Notes: generated from the letters alone by a model not told the origin. A stretch of 64,000 nucleotides of DNA from Streptomyces sp. NBC_00582 (GCF_036345155.1 NZ_CP107772.1:4960001-5024000), one strand, 5' to 3'; counted from the stretch's first letter, positions 48,886-58,116 are shown. Made by a program: numbers and translations.

Positions 48886-51408
48886 TCAGACCTGCAGGAT
48901 CAGCGCTTCTACCTGTTCGAGCGTCGTCACACTGGCCTGGGCCGCGGCCCGGACCTTCGTCAGCTTCTCCATCCACTCGATCCGCTGCTCGGCCGGGAGC
49001 GCGTCCTCTCCGAGCTGTACTCGCAGGCGGTGCGCCTCCTCGAAATCCGTCATCAGGTTGTGGGCGGAGTCCACTGCCTGCTGGTAGCCGCCCTCGACGA
49101 GTTCCACACGGGCGGGCAGCTCCCTGCGCAGCGCGGCCAGTTGGTCGTGCGGGTCGGCAGGCGGAGCGCCGTGCGCGGTGGTGGCAGTTGGACTCGTGCT
49201 GGTTCCGGCCGTGGGGGAAGTGGTGGTGTTTCCGGGGCCGCCCGGGGCCGGGTGACCGAGTTCCACCGGGAAGGTCTCGTCGAACCATGCCTTGTCTGCG
49301 ACGTAGTGGGTGGGCCGGCCCTCGGTGTCAGGAGCAATCACCATCCCCGCAGTGATCGGCGTCCGGCCCTCAAGCCAGTGCTGCTCGCCGTAACAGATCA
49401 GAGACTTACCGTCTTCCGCCTCGGGCGGCTGTGTTGCGTCCGGGTGCTCCACCACGGCCTTCGCGAACGCGAGGAGAAGGGCCCGGCTGACGCCCGGGGC
49501 GCTGGTTGCCGTGTACGCCAGGGTGAGGGCGGCGAGGGCGCTCTTGGGGGTGCGCCGCACACCCTTGCGACCGTCGCCTGCCTCGCTGCCCTGACCAGCG
49601 GTGATGAACGGCTGCGGAGCGTGGATCAGCGCCGGTGCCATGCGCTGAACGAGGGCGGCCCAGGCGGTCGCGTCGCCGGCCTCTGCCCCGAGGAGGAGCA
49701 CTTTGAGCGACCGCGGGTCCTGCCCGGCGCCCTTCGCGGTCTCCGGGACGCCGAAGAAGCCGAGGGCGGAGAGGATGTTGCCCCTGTGCAGGAACAGCTG
49801 GGCGATGGCGGCGGACCACAGGCGGGTGCGTGCCTCTGCCGTCCTGGCCTTGGTCTGGCTCCACGCCGGCTCCTGCAGCGTCCCCCTGACGATCGGCCAG
49901 AAGCGCCCCGTGTCCCGGACGGTGCGAGCGTTCGTCCGCTTCGGGGCCTCGGGCGGGATCTCGGGGAACACGAGCGCGGTGATAGCGCGAACCGCGATGT
50001 CGCGGAGCACAGCCGCTGAGACGTCGTCGCCCGCAGGCACGAGCGGCACCAGCGGGTCGAGCGGCCCATTGGCAGTCAACGCGTCGCGCACCCCCGCCAA
50101 GTCGAGGAGATCCGCGCCTCGCGCGTCGGGGAACGCCTCGGCGAGCGCGTCCGCGAGGAGCGATTCCCTGGCGTAGGCGTCGACGAGCGTCGCGAACAGG
50201 GCGATCAAGCGCGCATCCTCGTCGTAGGGCTGGATGCCGCGCAGGTGGTCGTTGACGTTCAGCGTCCGCAGGACGTGCTCCAGCGCCGCCGGCTTGGTGC
50301 AGCCGATCACGATCTCCGCGGAGACCGTGGCGATCTTCCCGGCCCTGACCGACGGGTCGGTCGCCTCCGTCTCCGGCTTGGCGGCGGCCTCGTTGAGCCG
50401 GTCGGAGAGCCTGTTCAGGATCTCCCGCTGACTCAGCAGCAGCAGCTCGGGATCGGCCTTCTTGCCCTTCGGCATGGGCAGCAGGGACTGGGGCATCCCC
50501 GTGACCAGGTGTTCCGGACGCACACGGAAGATGTTGAGACGGGCCAGTGCACGGTTGTTCCCGGTCACGGCGGCCAGCCGCCACAGCTTCGACACCGTGC
50601 CGTCGGGGCGGGTGATCTGCCACTGCTGCAGGACGTTCATACCCTTGGAGAGCTGGCCCGCGTCCACGAGGGACTCGGCCAGGTCGTAGCCGCGTGTCTT
50701 CCCAGCGCGCTCCAGATTCTCGGCGGCGTACCGCTGCATGTGGACGGCCACGTCGTACGACTGCTCGGCGAGAGTGAGCGCTGCCTTCGGCTCCCCGTCC
50801 TCCTCCGCCGCCCGGACCACAGGACGCGGCCGCCGGCCACCGAGGGCGGTGAGGAGAGCCTGGCGCTCGCCTTCCAGTTCCCCGACATGGCGCTCGGCGT
50901 CCTTGTGCTTCTGCGTGGCCGCCGCCAGGGCCTGCGCGGCGTATGTGTCGTCACCGGCCGCGCGGCGGCAGCTTTCCCGCTCCTTCTCAGCGGTCTTCGC
51001 GGTCTTCCTGGCTTCGTGCAGCGCCAGCTCGGCGGCGATGAGGTCCTTGACGCGCTGGCTGGCCTCAGCAACGGGCGGAGACCAGCAGCTGACGGTGCGG
51101 TCGTTGAGATCCCACGGGACCACCGCAGCACCATGGACGTCACACATCAGCAGGAGCACCTGCTCGTCGCCGGCCTGCACAAGACGGTAGGCCGAGGGCT
51201 TGAGCACCTTCTTGTTGCTCCGGCTGGCGATCAGGCCCTTGATCTCGGTGTCCGGAAGAGCGGTGGCCAGCCCCTCGGTGATCGCCTGCCGGGGAGGGGG
51301 TACGACCCCGTGTTCCGCGCAGGTGTTCTCGATGGCGTCCGCGAGGTTACGGCCCCAGGTGTCGGTGCCGATGCGTGGGAAAATGCCGTCAGGTCGTTTC
51401 GCGACCAT
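48886..51408 (-). CDS. large protein of unknown function
   Basis: 840 aa from the ATG at 51408 with AAGGA seven bases upstream; the frame is open to 51720, but the extra part is Arg-rich and not coding-like. A helical, coiled-coil-prone stretch lies at about 130-190 (AAELALHEARKTAKTAEKER). The centre is helical without motifs I can name. A low-complexity Thr/Ser/Pro linker is near 735-760, and a second helical part is at the C-terminus (EQRIEWMEKLTKVRAAAQAS). No Walker motif, nuclease motif or membrane segment is seen. It lies between the integrase and the tRNA, where accessory and defence genes often sit. Confidence 0.7.
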   Translation of the reverse strand: MVAKRPDGIFPRIGTDTWGRNLADAIENTCAEHGVVPPPRQAITEGLATALPDTEIKGLIASRSNKKVLKPSAYRLVQAGDEQVLLLMCDVHGAAVVPWDLNDRTVSCWSPPVAEASQRVKDLIAAELALHEARKTAKTAEKERESCRRAAGDDTYAAQALAAATQKHKDAERHVGELEGERQALLTALGGRRPRPVVRAAEEDGEPKAALTLAEQSYDVAVHMQRYAAENLERAGKTRGYDLAESLVDAGQLSKGMNVLQQWQITRPDGTVSKLWRLAAVTGNNRALARLNIFRVRPEHLVTGMPQSLLPMPKGKKADPELLLLSQREILNRLSDRLNEAAAKPETEATDPSVRAGKIATVSAEIVIGCTKPAALEHVLRTLNVNDHLRGIQPYDEDARLIALFATLVDAYARESLLADALAEAFPDARGADLLDLAGVRDALTANGPLDPLVPLVPAGDDVSAAVLRDIAVRAITALVFPEIPPEAPKRTNARTVRDTGRFWPIVRGTLQEPAWSQTKARTAEARTRLWSAAIAQLFLHRGNILSALGFFGVPETAKGAGQDPRSLKVLLLGAEAGDATAWAALVQRMAPALIHAPQPFITAGQGSEAGDGRKGVRRTPKSALAALTLAYTATSAPGVSRALLLAFAKAVVEHPDATQPPEAEDGKSLICYGEQHWLEGRTPITAGMVIAPDTEGRPTHYVADKAWFDETFPVELGHPAPGGPGNTTTSPTAGTSTSPTATTAHGAPPADPHDQLAALRRELPARVELVEGGYQQAVDSAHNLMTDFEEAHRLRVQLGEDALPAEQRIEWMEKLTKVRAAAQASVTTLEQVEALILQV

Positions 51409-51908
51409 GATGTTGTCCTTCCACCCGGGGTGTGCCGGGCGAACACAGAAGCTCCCGTCTCTCGGGAGCGTGTCACGCGCCCGAGCGCCGAAGCCTCGTG
51501 CCGGCGAGGAACGGGCCCACACCCTGCAGAAGGGAGTGCGGCGGTTCTCGCCCCGTACTGCCCACCTGCCAACGCCCGAAGAACGATCATCCCCAACAAC
51601 GCCTCGGTGGCGTCTGGACGTCTCGCAGCTTGCTCCTGCTCCGCCGACGGCGGCATGAGGCGGACGCCGGTGATGAGCCACCGACGTGCACCACGGAATC
51701 TGCCACCCGCTCCCGCGCAATGCCGAACTAGGACGGCGGAGTTCATTAGATCAGGTGAACCAACAACCAACCGTGCCGCCCGCAGGTCGATTTGAGGTAA
51801 AGCACGATGGCAACGCCCGGTACGCGCGGCAGCCCGGTAGCTGGTGGGCATGTCGATGGCCACCTTCCATAAGATTGCCCCTGATGCGCGGCCAACGAGG
51901 AGGCTTGG
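51409..51908. other. 500-base region with a hairpin leader
   Basis: GCTCCCG (51451-51457) and CGGGAGC (51463-51469) form a 7-bp hairpin 43 bases upstream of the 840-aa gene, in its presumed 5' leader. The remainder (51480-51890) shows no gene I can support and should hold the divergent promoters. Confidence 0.35.
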
Positions 51909-52295
51909 GTGGGCAATCTGGGGGGATACCAGACGATGACGACGCTAGCGAAGAAGGTGGGCGGCCCCGGGGCGCTGGCTGTCGTCATTGCCGTGGGTGG
52001 GTGGGCCATCGTCCGGGGTGCTGAAGCTGGCGGGAAGAACGCATTCAGGGCCGTCAAGGCTGCGGCCAAGAAGCGGAACGCCCCGTGCTCGACGAAGGGC
52101 CAGGTCTTCGACGTCGTGTCCGACGGCGAGGACGGCAAGGGCCTCGTGCTCCGGGCAGGCGACCAGTACCGAGTCATGGAGTGCGACGGGGAAGCGATCC
52201 TCATCGAGGCGCTCGGTGGCACGAACAATCCCTACTTCACGTCAGCGCAGTTCCTGGCGTCGGTGTCGGGCTTCCCCCACGGCGGAGAAGATTAA
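51909..52295 (+). CDS. small membrane-anchored protein
   Basis: 128 aa from a GTG with AGGAGG five bases upstream. One transmembrane helix (GALAVVIAVGGWAIVRGAEA, about 21-40) precedes a basic segment and an SH3-like beta-rich domain (GKGLVLRAGDQYRVMECDGE, then AILIEALGGTNNPYF). No family recognised. It is divergent from the 840-aa gene. The codon use is slightly less GC-biased than in the left half of the window. Confidence 0.6.
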   Translation: MGNLGGYQTMTTLAKKVGGPGALAVVIAVGGWAIVRGAEAGGKNAFRAVKAAAKKRNAPCSTKGQVFDVVSDGEDGKGLVLRAGDQYRVMECDGEAILIEALGGTNNPYFTSAQFLASVSGFPHGGED

Positions 52296-52600
52296 TGGGT
52301 CTTCAAAGTTCGGCGAGAACGCTCAACCCTTCGACGACACCGGACAGCGTGATCTGGGATTGCAGTGCGCAACCCCACCCACAGAATCGAACGCATGAAC
52401 GAATTCGAGTGTCTCGCGCCAGCGGCTGCTTCCTTTCCTGGCGTCTCCAGGAAGGGGACCTGACGCGCACCCACCGGGGAATCGCTGACGAAGAGCGTCG
52501 GGCAGCGGGGAACCAGGTCCGCCGGCCACGGAGCGGCTGATCGAAGTGGGACTTGCTCCTACTCCAGGGCGTCGCGATGCCCACTATTTAGGCACGGTTC
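52296..52600. other. intergenic region
   Basis: 305 bases between convergent genes. No gene, clear hairpin or repeat is seen. Confidence 0.3.
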
Positions 52601-53044
52601 TCATTTCGCTACAGGACCGTATTGCCATCCGTGTTTCTCGGCTTTATCGCGCAACTTGCTGGCCCGCCGCTGCTGGTCACCCTTACTCTGCACCGACTTG
52701 AAATCAACATACGCGTGCGCTGGGGGACGCTCATCCTCGTCGTCGACCTGGGAGTCGTCGACCACCCGCAACCCCACTTCTTGCACTTCAGCGACATCCA
52801 CGTAGTACACGCCTGCTGATGCGTAGCCCATCACCTCGGTATGATGGCGGTGCGATTCCTCAGGCGTGACAAGCGAGGATCTTGTGACCGACACTTCACC
52901 AGTGTCTTTAGGGGTGGGTCGAAAGAGCTGGCTACTGACCCGTCCGTCATGAACCCAACCCGGGTTTACTTGACGCCACAGTTTTTCTTCCTGGTTCGTT
53001 ATTTCGTTCTCGCCAGGTCGAAGGCTGGGCCCGTCAGTCGCCAT
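52601..53044 (-). CDS. unknown protein, second gene of a low-GC pair
   Basis: 147 aa. The start lies inside the preceding gene (11-base overlap). The N-terminus (EEKLWRQVNPGWVHDGRVSS, then FRPTPKDTGEVSVTRSSL) belongs to a family I have seen in varied bacteria as W-R-Q-V-x-P proteins in accessory regions, without known function. A middle ASAGVYYVDVAEVQEVGLRV and a Lys/Arg-rich C-terminus follow. With its partner it forms a two-gene cassette close to the att side of tRNA-Thr. Confidence 0.6.
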   Translation of the reverse strand: MATDGPSLRPGENEITNQEEKLWRQVNPGWVHDGRVSSQLFRPTPKDTGEVSVTRSSLVTPEESHRHHTEVMGYASAGVYYVDVAEVQEVGLRVVDDSQVDDEDERPPAHAYVDFKSVQSKGDQQRRASKLRDKAEKHGWQYGPVAK

Positions 53045-54158
53045 GCCGATTGATCCCCCCGGTTACAAATTCTGCGATCTCTTCAAGCTGCCGCCAGTGA
53101 AACAGCTTTTCGCTTTCCTCGTCTTCTTCTTTCGAGAAAGCGTAAGCCTCTACCTTATCGTCAGGCAGGACGATCACCGTCACTTCGCCTCTTACGAAAG
53201 GCCACTCAAGCTGCACACCGCCTTCTTCCGTAGGGAAGATGTACGGGCGCTCAACCTGCGAGTCTAGGAATTCAAGCAGTAGAGACTCAACCTCACGCAG
53301 TAGCTTGCGGCTCACCTCCTTACCTACGCCGTCCAGCCAGCCCTTCTCAAGGGTTTGCAGCTCTACCAAGCGTTCGGACCATTCAGCCGGGAGGACCGGT
53401 TCAATGGATAGAACATCCTGGATCTCGATAGTCTCACCAGTGATCGACTGAATGGCTACCACGTTAATGGCGACCGTGGGCGCCATTGTTGAGCGATCTA
53501 GATACTGCCTGAGGTCTGGAACAATGTCATCTGAGGAGAACCGCCCTGGAACCGATTTTCCACCGGTTAGACGAAATCCAAAAGTTCCTTTTTCAGCGTC
53601 GACACTCACCACCTGACCCGTGGCGAGCGTCTCAATCTCAAATCGCTCCAGACGCGCCTGCTCATGAATCAATCGGCGGACAGCCTGTGAATAGATGGCG
53701 GCGGATGGGGAGCCGCCGTCAAATTCGATAAATTCTCCATCTTGTAGACTTCGACCAAATCGAGAGAATTCGCGGAGCGCGTGCGGGGGGAAGGTTCGGG
53801 GAATTCCCGTGCCGGATTTAATCGAGCGCAAAGTATCCTGAATCAGAAGGCGCGCTTCATCGAAGATGCTTGTATCGATGTCGTCGAATAGGGCATCGGA
53901 ATCGGTTACGGCTCGCTCAAGTACAGGGACCACACTTCCCGTTTGGATATCGGAAAGGCGAAGAGAGAACGACGAAGCGAATCCCCGCGGGACACGTTGC
54001 CGTGCAGCATGGCGCTGCTTCCACAAGCCGCGCGCAACGTCGATGACAAGACGCTCGTACCTCGCGAACTCAGCCAAGACCTCGACAGGTAGCCCCTGCT
54101 GCTCGTATCGGCCGCCACGCAGGCGCCATGATCCAAAGGCTCGACTATCCGTCCCCAT
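53034..54158 (-). CDS. unknown protein, first gene of a low-GC pair
   Basis: 374 aa from an ATG with GGTGGGGG a few bases upstream. The protein has a helical N-terminal half (GLPVEVLAEFARYERLVIDV), a beta-rich centre (ATGQVVSVDAEKGTFGFRLT) and an acidic C-terminal part (RGEVTVIVLPDDKVEAYAFS). No motif recognised. The gene is visibly AT-richer than the surroundings, with A/T-ending codons common, so it came from a different background. Together with the 147-aa gene it looks like a self-contained cassette, perhaps a defence or toxin-antitoxin-like pair, but nothing in the sequence proves this. Confidence 0.65.
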   Translation of the reverse strand: MGTDSRAFGSWRLRGGRYEQQGLPVEVLAEFARYERLVIDVARGLWKQRHAARQRVPRGFASSFSLRLSDIQTGSVVPVLERAVTDSDALFDDIDTSIFDEARLLIQDTLRSIKSGTGIPRTFPPHALREFSRFGRSLQDGEFIEFDGGSPSAAIYSQAVRRLIHEQARLERFEIETLATGQVVSVDAEKGTFGFRLTGGKSVPGRFSSDDIVPDLRQYLDRSTMAPTVAINVVAIQSITGETIEIQDVLSIEPVLPAEWSERLVELQTLEKGWLDGVGKEVSRKLLREVESLLLEFLDSQVERPYIFPTEEGGVQLEWPFVRGEVTVIVLPDDKVEAYAFSKEEDEESEKLFHWRQLEEIAEFVTGGINRHGD

Positions 54159-54261
54159 GCCCCCACCCTACTGAGACGGCATCTACATGCATGTTGCCAA
54201 CTCCAATGGAACAAGTTTCCCCATTGGTGGCTCTTGATGCAATCGAACAGCGACGGAGCCT

Positions 54262-54555
54262 TCACGGATCACTCCTGACGGCGACCGGCGGACCGAGAGC
54301 GTTGATCTGATGGATCCAGCGGCTCCTGGCAACGCTGAAGTGCAGGACCTCCTTAGTGTTACCGGGGTAGCCGGTTGCCTGAGGCAGCGCCCCTGTCCCC
54401 TCCAGCTTTATGCGTAGGTCTCCGTCGCGGGCCTCGTTGATCGCATGGAGCTGGGCGGCGGTAAGCGGGACCTTCAGGGTGCGGCGCCCGATGCCGATCT
54501 CGGGCGTGAACGGCAGCATCTCCGTTACTCGGCCGAGGAGCGTTCGCTGGTACAA
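54262..54555 (-). pseudogene. truncated conserved gene next to the att side
   Basis: 97 residues reading KVPLTAAQLHAINEARDGDL, then LRIKLEGTG and VARSRWIHQINALGPPVAVR, a pattern seen in the N-terminal half of longer proteins where W-x3-L-N-x2-G is followed by a further domain. Here the frame ends just after it. Probably a remnant left by element insertion or deletion; it could also be an intact short protein. Confidence 0.4.
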
Positions 54556-54728
54556 CGCATGATGCCGTAGAGGTCAACCTGAAGCGCCAGGAACCTGCCG
54601 TCTCGGCTACCCCGAGTTATGGGAACCCCCCAACAGCACTGCTTCCGGCAGCCCGGCACACCAGGCCCGGCAGCCCCATCGCCTCTGGCACGTCAGTCCG
54701 GTTCTCGCACACCGGGTCGTCCACCGCT

Positions 54729-54769
54729 CTGCACGCTCGCTGCACGCTTGTCCACCGGTTGTCCACCGG
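54729..54769. repeat. two pairs of direct repeats
   Basis: CTGCACGCT occurs at 54729-54737 and 54740-54748, and TTGTCCACCGG occurs in tandem at 54748-54758 and 54759-54769. Such short direct repeats near a tRNA att site can be integrase arm sites. Confidence 0.45.
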
Positions 54770-54830
54770 CGCCCCCGAGCGGCGATCCTCGGGCCGGCCA
54801 GACGCAGCGAGACTCGTTCACAGAAAGTAA

Positions 54831-54863
54831 AAGGACCAGGTCAGATGGGGTCTGACTTGGTCC
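54831..54863 (-). terminator. intrinsic terminator of tRNA-Thr
   Basis: AGGACCAGGTCAG (54831-54843) pairs with CTGACTTGGTCCT (54851-54863) over 13 bp with one G-U pair. On the minus strand the stem is followed by TTTTACTTTC. It lies seven bases beyond the tRNA 3' end. Confidence 0.75.
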
Positions 54864-54870
54864 TAGAAAG

Positions 54871-54944
54871 AGCCGCCTTCGGGATTCGAACCCGAGACCT
54901 ACGCATTACGAGTGCGTTGCTCTGGCCATCTGAGCTAAGGCGGC
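54871..54944 (-). tRNA. tRNA-Thr(CGT)
   Basis: 74 nt. The acceptor stem GCCGCCT / AGGCGGC is fully paired, the D arm is normal (TTAGCTCAGATGG), and the anticodon loop CTCGTAA gives anticodon CGT (reads ACG, Thr). The T arm is CGGG-TTCGAAT-CCCG. CCA is not encoded. Its 3' end faces the accessory region containing the integrase, the orientation expected for an attachment site. Confidence 0.95.
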
Positions 54945-55051
54945 GCGCCGTCCGCACCATGGTGCGATCAGCAACGTCGGTAAGTCTACACAGTTTCCGG
55001 GGGTGCTCCGCACCACCCCCGGAGGGGGTCGTTCCGGGGGTGGGGGCGGGG

Positions 55052-56653
55052 CTAGGAGCAGCGCTTCTTCGGTGCCGGGGGTGTGCCGTGGAGGAGGTAG
55101 GTGTCGATCGCGGAGTCGATGCACCGGCTGCCGCGGCCGTAGGCGGTGTGGCCGTCGCCGACGTAGGTGAGGAGGCGGGCGGAGGAGAGCTGGCCCGCCA
55201 GGGACCGGGCCCAGCGGTAGGGGGTCGCCGGGTCGCGGGTGGTGCCGACGACGACGATCGGCGCGGCGCCCTTCGCCGTGATGCGGTGTGGCCGGCCCGT
55301 GGGCTCCACCGGCCAGTACGCGCAGTTCAGGGAGGTCCAGGCGAGGCCCTCGCCGAAGACCGGGGAGGCCTTCTCGAAGGACGGCAGGGACTGCTCCACC
55401 TGCTCGGGCGTGGCGAAGGAGGCGGGCAGGTCGAGGCAGTTCACGGCCGCGTTGGCGGACATCAGGTTCGCGTAGCGGCCGTCGGGGTCGCGCTGGTAGT
55501 AGCTGTCGGACAGGGCGAGCAGACCTGCGCCGTCCTTGTCGTCGATCGCCGCGGTCAGCGCGGAGCGCAACTGCTCCCAGCTCGTCTCGTCGTACATCGC
55601 CGCGATCACCCCGGTCGTGGCGAGCGCCTCACCGAGCCTGCGGCCGTCGGGGTCGCCGGTGGGCAGGGGGTGGCTGTCCAGGGCGCGGAAGAGCGCCTCC
55701 AGGCGCGGGCCGATCGCGCTCTGCCGTCGGCCGAGGGGGCAGTCCCGGCGCCGCGCGCAGTCCTTCGCGAACGACTGGAACGCCGTCTCGAAGCCCTCCG
55801 TCTGCTCCAGGTTCATCCGGCGCGCGGACAGCGACGGGTCCAGCGCGCCGTCGAGGACCAGCCGCCCCACCCGGTCCGGGAAGAGCCCCGCGTACGTCGC
55901 CCCGAGCATCGTCCCGTACGACGCCCCCACATACGTCAGCCGCCGGTCCCCGAGCACCGCCCGCACGATGTCCATGTCACGGGCCGCCTCGACGGTGGAG
56001 ACATGGCGGAGCAGCCGGGCCGCGTGCGCACCGCAGGCCTCGGCGAACCCCTTCTGCGCCTCGACGAGCGCGTCCGTCTCCCGCCGGTCGTCGGGGGTCG
56101 TGTCGATCTGCGTGTACACATCCATCCGGTGACCGTCGAGACACTGCACGGGCTCGCTGCGGGCCACGCCACGGGGGTCGACGGCGACCAGGTCGTAGCG
56201 GGCGCGGATCCCGGCCGGGTAGCCGATGCCGACGTACGACTGGAGGTAGCCGACGGCCGAGGCGCCCGGTCCGCCCGGGTTGACCAGGAGCGACCCGAGC
56301 CGCTTGCCGGGGCCCGTCGCCTTCTTGCGGGACACCGCGAGGCGGACGTCACCCCCGTCCGGGTGGGCGTAGTCCAGCGGTGCCTTGATCGTGGCGCACT
56401 GGAAGTCGGGGACGTCGCAGGAGTGCCAGGCCGGCTTCTGCCCGTAGTACGGCGCGAGCGCCGACGGCGTCACCTTCGGCAGTGCCGCCAGCTCCGCCCG
56501 CGCCGCGGGGCCGGCGGTGCTCGTCGAGTGCCCGGAGGAACAGGCGGAGACGGCGAGCAGTGCCGCGAGGGGGAGGGCGAGGACACGGAGGGCGAGGCCG
56601 GTGCGGGTCCTGCGGGGCTTCCGGGGCCTGCGGGGACAGCTCCTGATGTGCAT
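55052..56653 (-). CDS. secreted alpha/beta hydrolase (tripeptidyl aminopeptidase-like)
   Basis: 533 aa. A twin-Arg-rich N-terminus and hydrophobic core (LALRVLALPLAALLAVSAC) end in a lipobox (AVSAC), so it is an exported lipoprotein. The S33 peptidase-type alpha/beta hydrolase fold has the nucleophile Ser in YVGASYGTMLGA, an oxyanion GGPGASAVGYLQSY, the Asp in VVGTTRDPATPYRWA and the His in YVGDGHTAYGRGS. Streptomyces tripeptidyl aminopeptidases of this family remove tripeptides from secreted proteins. The gene is on the chromosomal side of the tRNA and runs in the same direction as holB. Confidence 0.88.
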   Translation of the reverse strand: MHIRSCPRRPRKPRRTRTGLALRVLALPLAALLAVSACSSGHSTSTAGPAARAELAALPKVTPSALAPYYGQKPAWHSCDVPDFQCATIKAPLDYAHPDGGDVRLAVSRKKATGPGKRLGSLLVNPGGPGASAVGYLQSYVGIGYPAGIRARYDLVAVDPRGVARSEPVQCLDGHRMDVYTQIDTTPDDRRETDALVEAQKGFAEACGAHAARLLRHVSTVEAARDMDIVRAVLGDRRLTYVGASYGTMLGATYAGLFPDRVGRLVLDGALDPSLSARRMNLEQTEGFETAFQSFAKDCARRRDCPLGRRQSAIGPRLEALFRALDSHPLPTGDPDGRRLGEALATTGVIAAMYDETSWEQLRSALTAAIDDKDGAGLLALSDSYYQRDPDGRYANLMSANAAVNCLDLPASFATPEQVEQSLPSFEKASPVFGEGLAWTSLNCAYWPVEPTGRPHRITAKGAAPIVVVGTTRDPATPYRWARSLAGQLSSARLLTYVGDGHTAYGRGSRCIDSAIDTYLLHGTPPAPKKRCS

Positions 56654-56779
56654 CCAGCGAGCCTAACTCTGCGCTACGGGACGAGTGCTGTACGTGCGCG
56701 AACCGCCACGGACGAGCTACACCGTCAACCGGCGGCCGGCGTTCACCCGCCCCTCTCCGGGTGCCCCGGCTCCCGCCGG

Positions 56780-57985
56780 TCAGCCCGCTCTCAGCGCCAT
56801 CGTCATCGCCTCCACCGCCAGCAGCGGGGCCACATTGCGGTCGAGGGCCTCGCGGCACGCGCCGATGGCCTCGATCCGGCGCAGGGTGGACTCGGGCGTG
56901 GTGCCACGGGCGAGGCGCTGCAGGGTGTCCTCGGCGTCCGCGTTGGCGAGCGCGATGCGGGAGCCGAACTGAAGGGCGAGGACGTCGCGGTAGAAGGCGG
57001 TGAGGTCGGTCAGCGCGAGGTCGAGGCTGTCGCGCTGGGTCCGGGTGCGCCGGCGCTTCTGTTTGTCCTCCAGGTCCTTCATCACGCCGGCCGTACCGCG
57101 CGGCATCCGGCCGCCCTGGGCCGCGCCCAGGGCGGCCTTCAGCTCCTCGGTCTCCTTGCCGTCCCGCTCCTCGGCGAGCACCTTCGCGTCCTCGGCCGCC
57201 GCGTCCACCAGCTCCTGGGCGGCCTTCAGGCAGCCCCCGACGTCCTCGATCCGCAGCGGCAGCTTCAGCACGGACGCCCGGCGCTCGCGGGCGGCCGGGT
57301 CGGTGGCCAGCCGGCGCGCCCGGTCCACATGCCCCTGGGTGGCATGGGCGGCCGCCGCAGCCACCGCGGGCTCGATGCCCTCGCGCCGGACGAGCATGTC
57401 CGCGACGGCGTCGACGGACGGCGTCCGCAGGTTCAGATGGCGGCAGCGGGAGCGGATGGTGGGCAGCACGTCCTCCAGGGACGGCGCGCACAGCAGCCAG
57501 ACCGTCCGGGGGGCCGGCTCCTCGACCGCCTTGAGGACGGCGTTCGCCGATTTCTCGTTCAGCCGCTCGGCGTCCTCGACGAGGATCACCTGCCAGCGGC
57601 CGGTGGCCGGTGAGGTGTACGACTTGCGGACCGTGTCCCGCATGTCCTCGGCGAGGATCTGCGTGCCCACGGCGGCCACGGTGGTGACGTCGGCGTGGGT
57701 GCCGATCAGCGCCGTATGACAGCCGTCGCAGAAGCCGCAGCCGGGGGCTCCGCCGAGCGCGCGGTCGGGGCTCACGCACTGCAGCGCGGCGGCGAACGCC
57801 CGCGCCACCTGGGTCCGGCCGGCGCCGGGCGGGCCCGTGAACAGCCAGGCGTGGGTCATCTTCGACGCCTCGGGCGGCGGGGTGCCGGAGACGGCCGCGG
57901 TGACGAACGCGTCGGCGTCGCGCGCGGCGGCGGTGAGCTGCTCGCTCACCTTCTCCTGCCCGACGAGGTCGTCCCACACGCTCAT
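56780..57985 (-). CDS. holB: DNA polymerase III delta-prime subunit
   Basis: 401 aa. The AAA+ clamp-loader fold begins WDDLVGQEKVSEQLTAAA. The P-loop reads GPPGAGRTQ without the usual Lys, consistent with delta-prime being an inactive ATPase. The zinc module CGFCDGC is present, then VILVEDAERLNEKSANAVLK and the SRC motif (TIRSRCRHLNL). It is part of the clamp loader that puts the beta clamp on DNA. It follows tmk across a terminator hairpin, the order found in Streptomyces chromosomes. Confidence 0.93.
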   Translation of the reverse strand: MSVWDDLVGQEKVSEQLTAAARDADAFVTAAVSGTPPPEASKMTHAWLFTGPPGAGRTQVARAFAAALQCVSPDRALGGAPGCGFCDGCHTALIGTHADVTTVAAVGTQILAEDMRDTVRKSYTSPATGRWQVILVEDAERLNEKSANAVLKAVEEPAPRTVWLLCAPSLEDVLPTIRSRCRHLNLRTPSVDAVADMLVRREGIEPAVAAAAAHATQGHVDRARRLATDPAARERRASVLKLPLRIEDVGGCLKAAQELVDAAAEDAKVLAEERDGKETEELKAALGAAQGGRMPRGTAGVMKDLEDKQKRRRTRTQRDSLDLALTDLTAFYRDVLALQFGSRIALANADAEDTLQRLARGTTPESTLRRIEAIGACREALDRNVAPLLAVEAMTMALRAG

Positions 57986-58080
57986 GGGTCACGCCGCCCT
58001 TCCGTCCCATTCGGCTTCCGTCACCGGCGGCTTGGGTCGCATTCGCCGCCGGTCTCCATTGTGCGGCCCCCCACTGACAA

Positions 58081-58116
58081 CGGGGGCCACCGGCCGAAGC
58101 GGCCAGGTGACCCCCG
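58081..58116 (-). terminator. terminator hairpin downstream of tmk
   Basis: CGGGGGCCACCGGCC (from 58081) and GGCCAGGTGACCCCCG (to 58116) form a long GC-rich stem with one bulge and a short loop, 23 bases after the tmk stop and before the holB start. Confidence 0.6.

Larger units (their letters stand above)
54556..54870. other. junction region between remnant and tRNA-Thr
   Basis: No gene. It contains short direct repeats (54729-54769) and the tRNA terminator (54831-54863). A candidate element end lies here, though no second att copy was found in the window. Confidence 0.4.

Noticed and set aside
54845..57613. Long plus-strand open frame opposite the hydrolase and holB genes
   Set aside because: It runs through the tRNA gene and two recognisable minus-strand genes; its translation has no motif.
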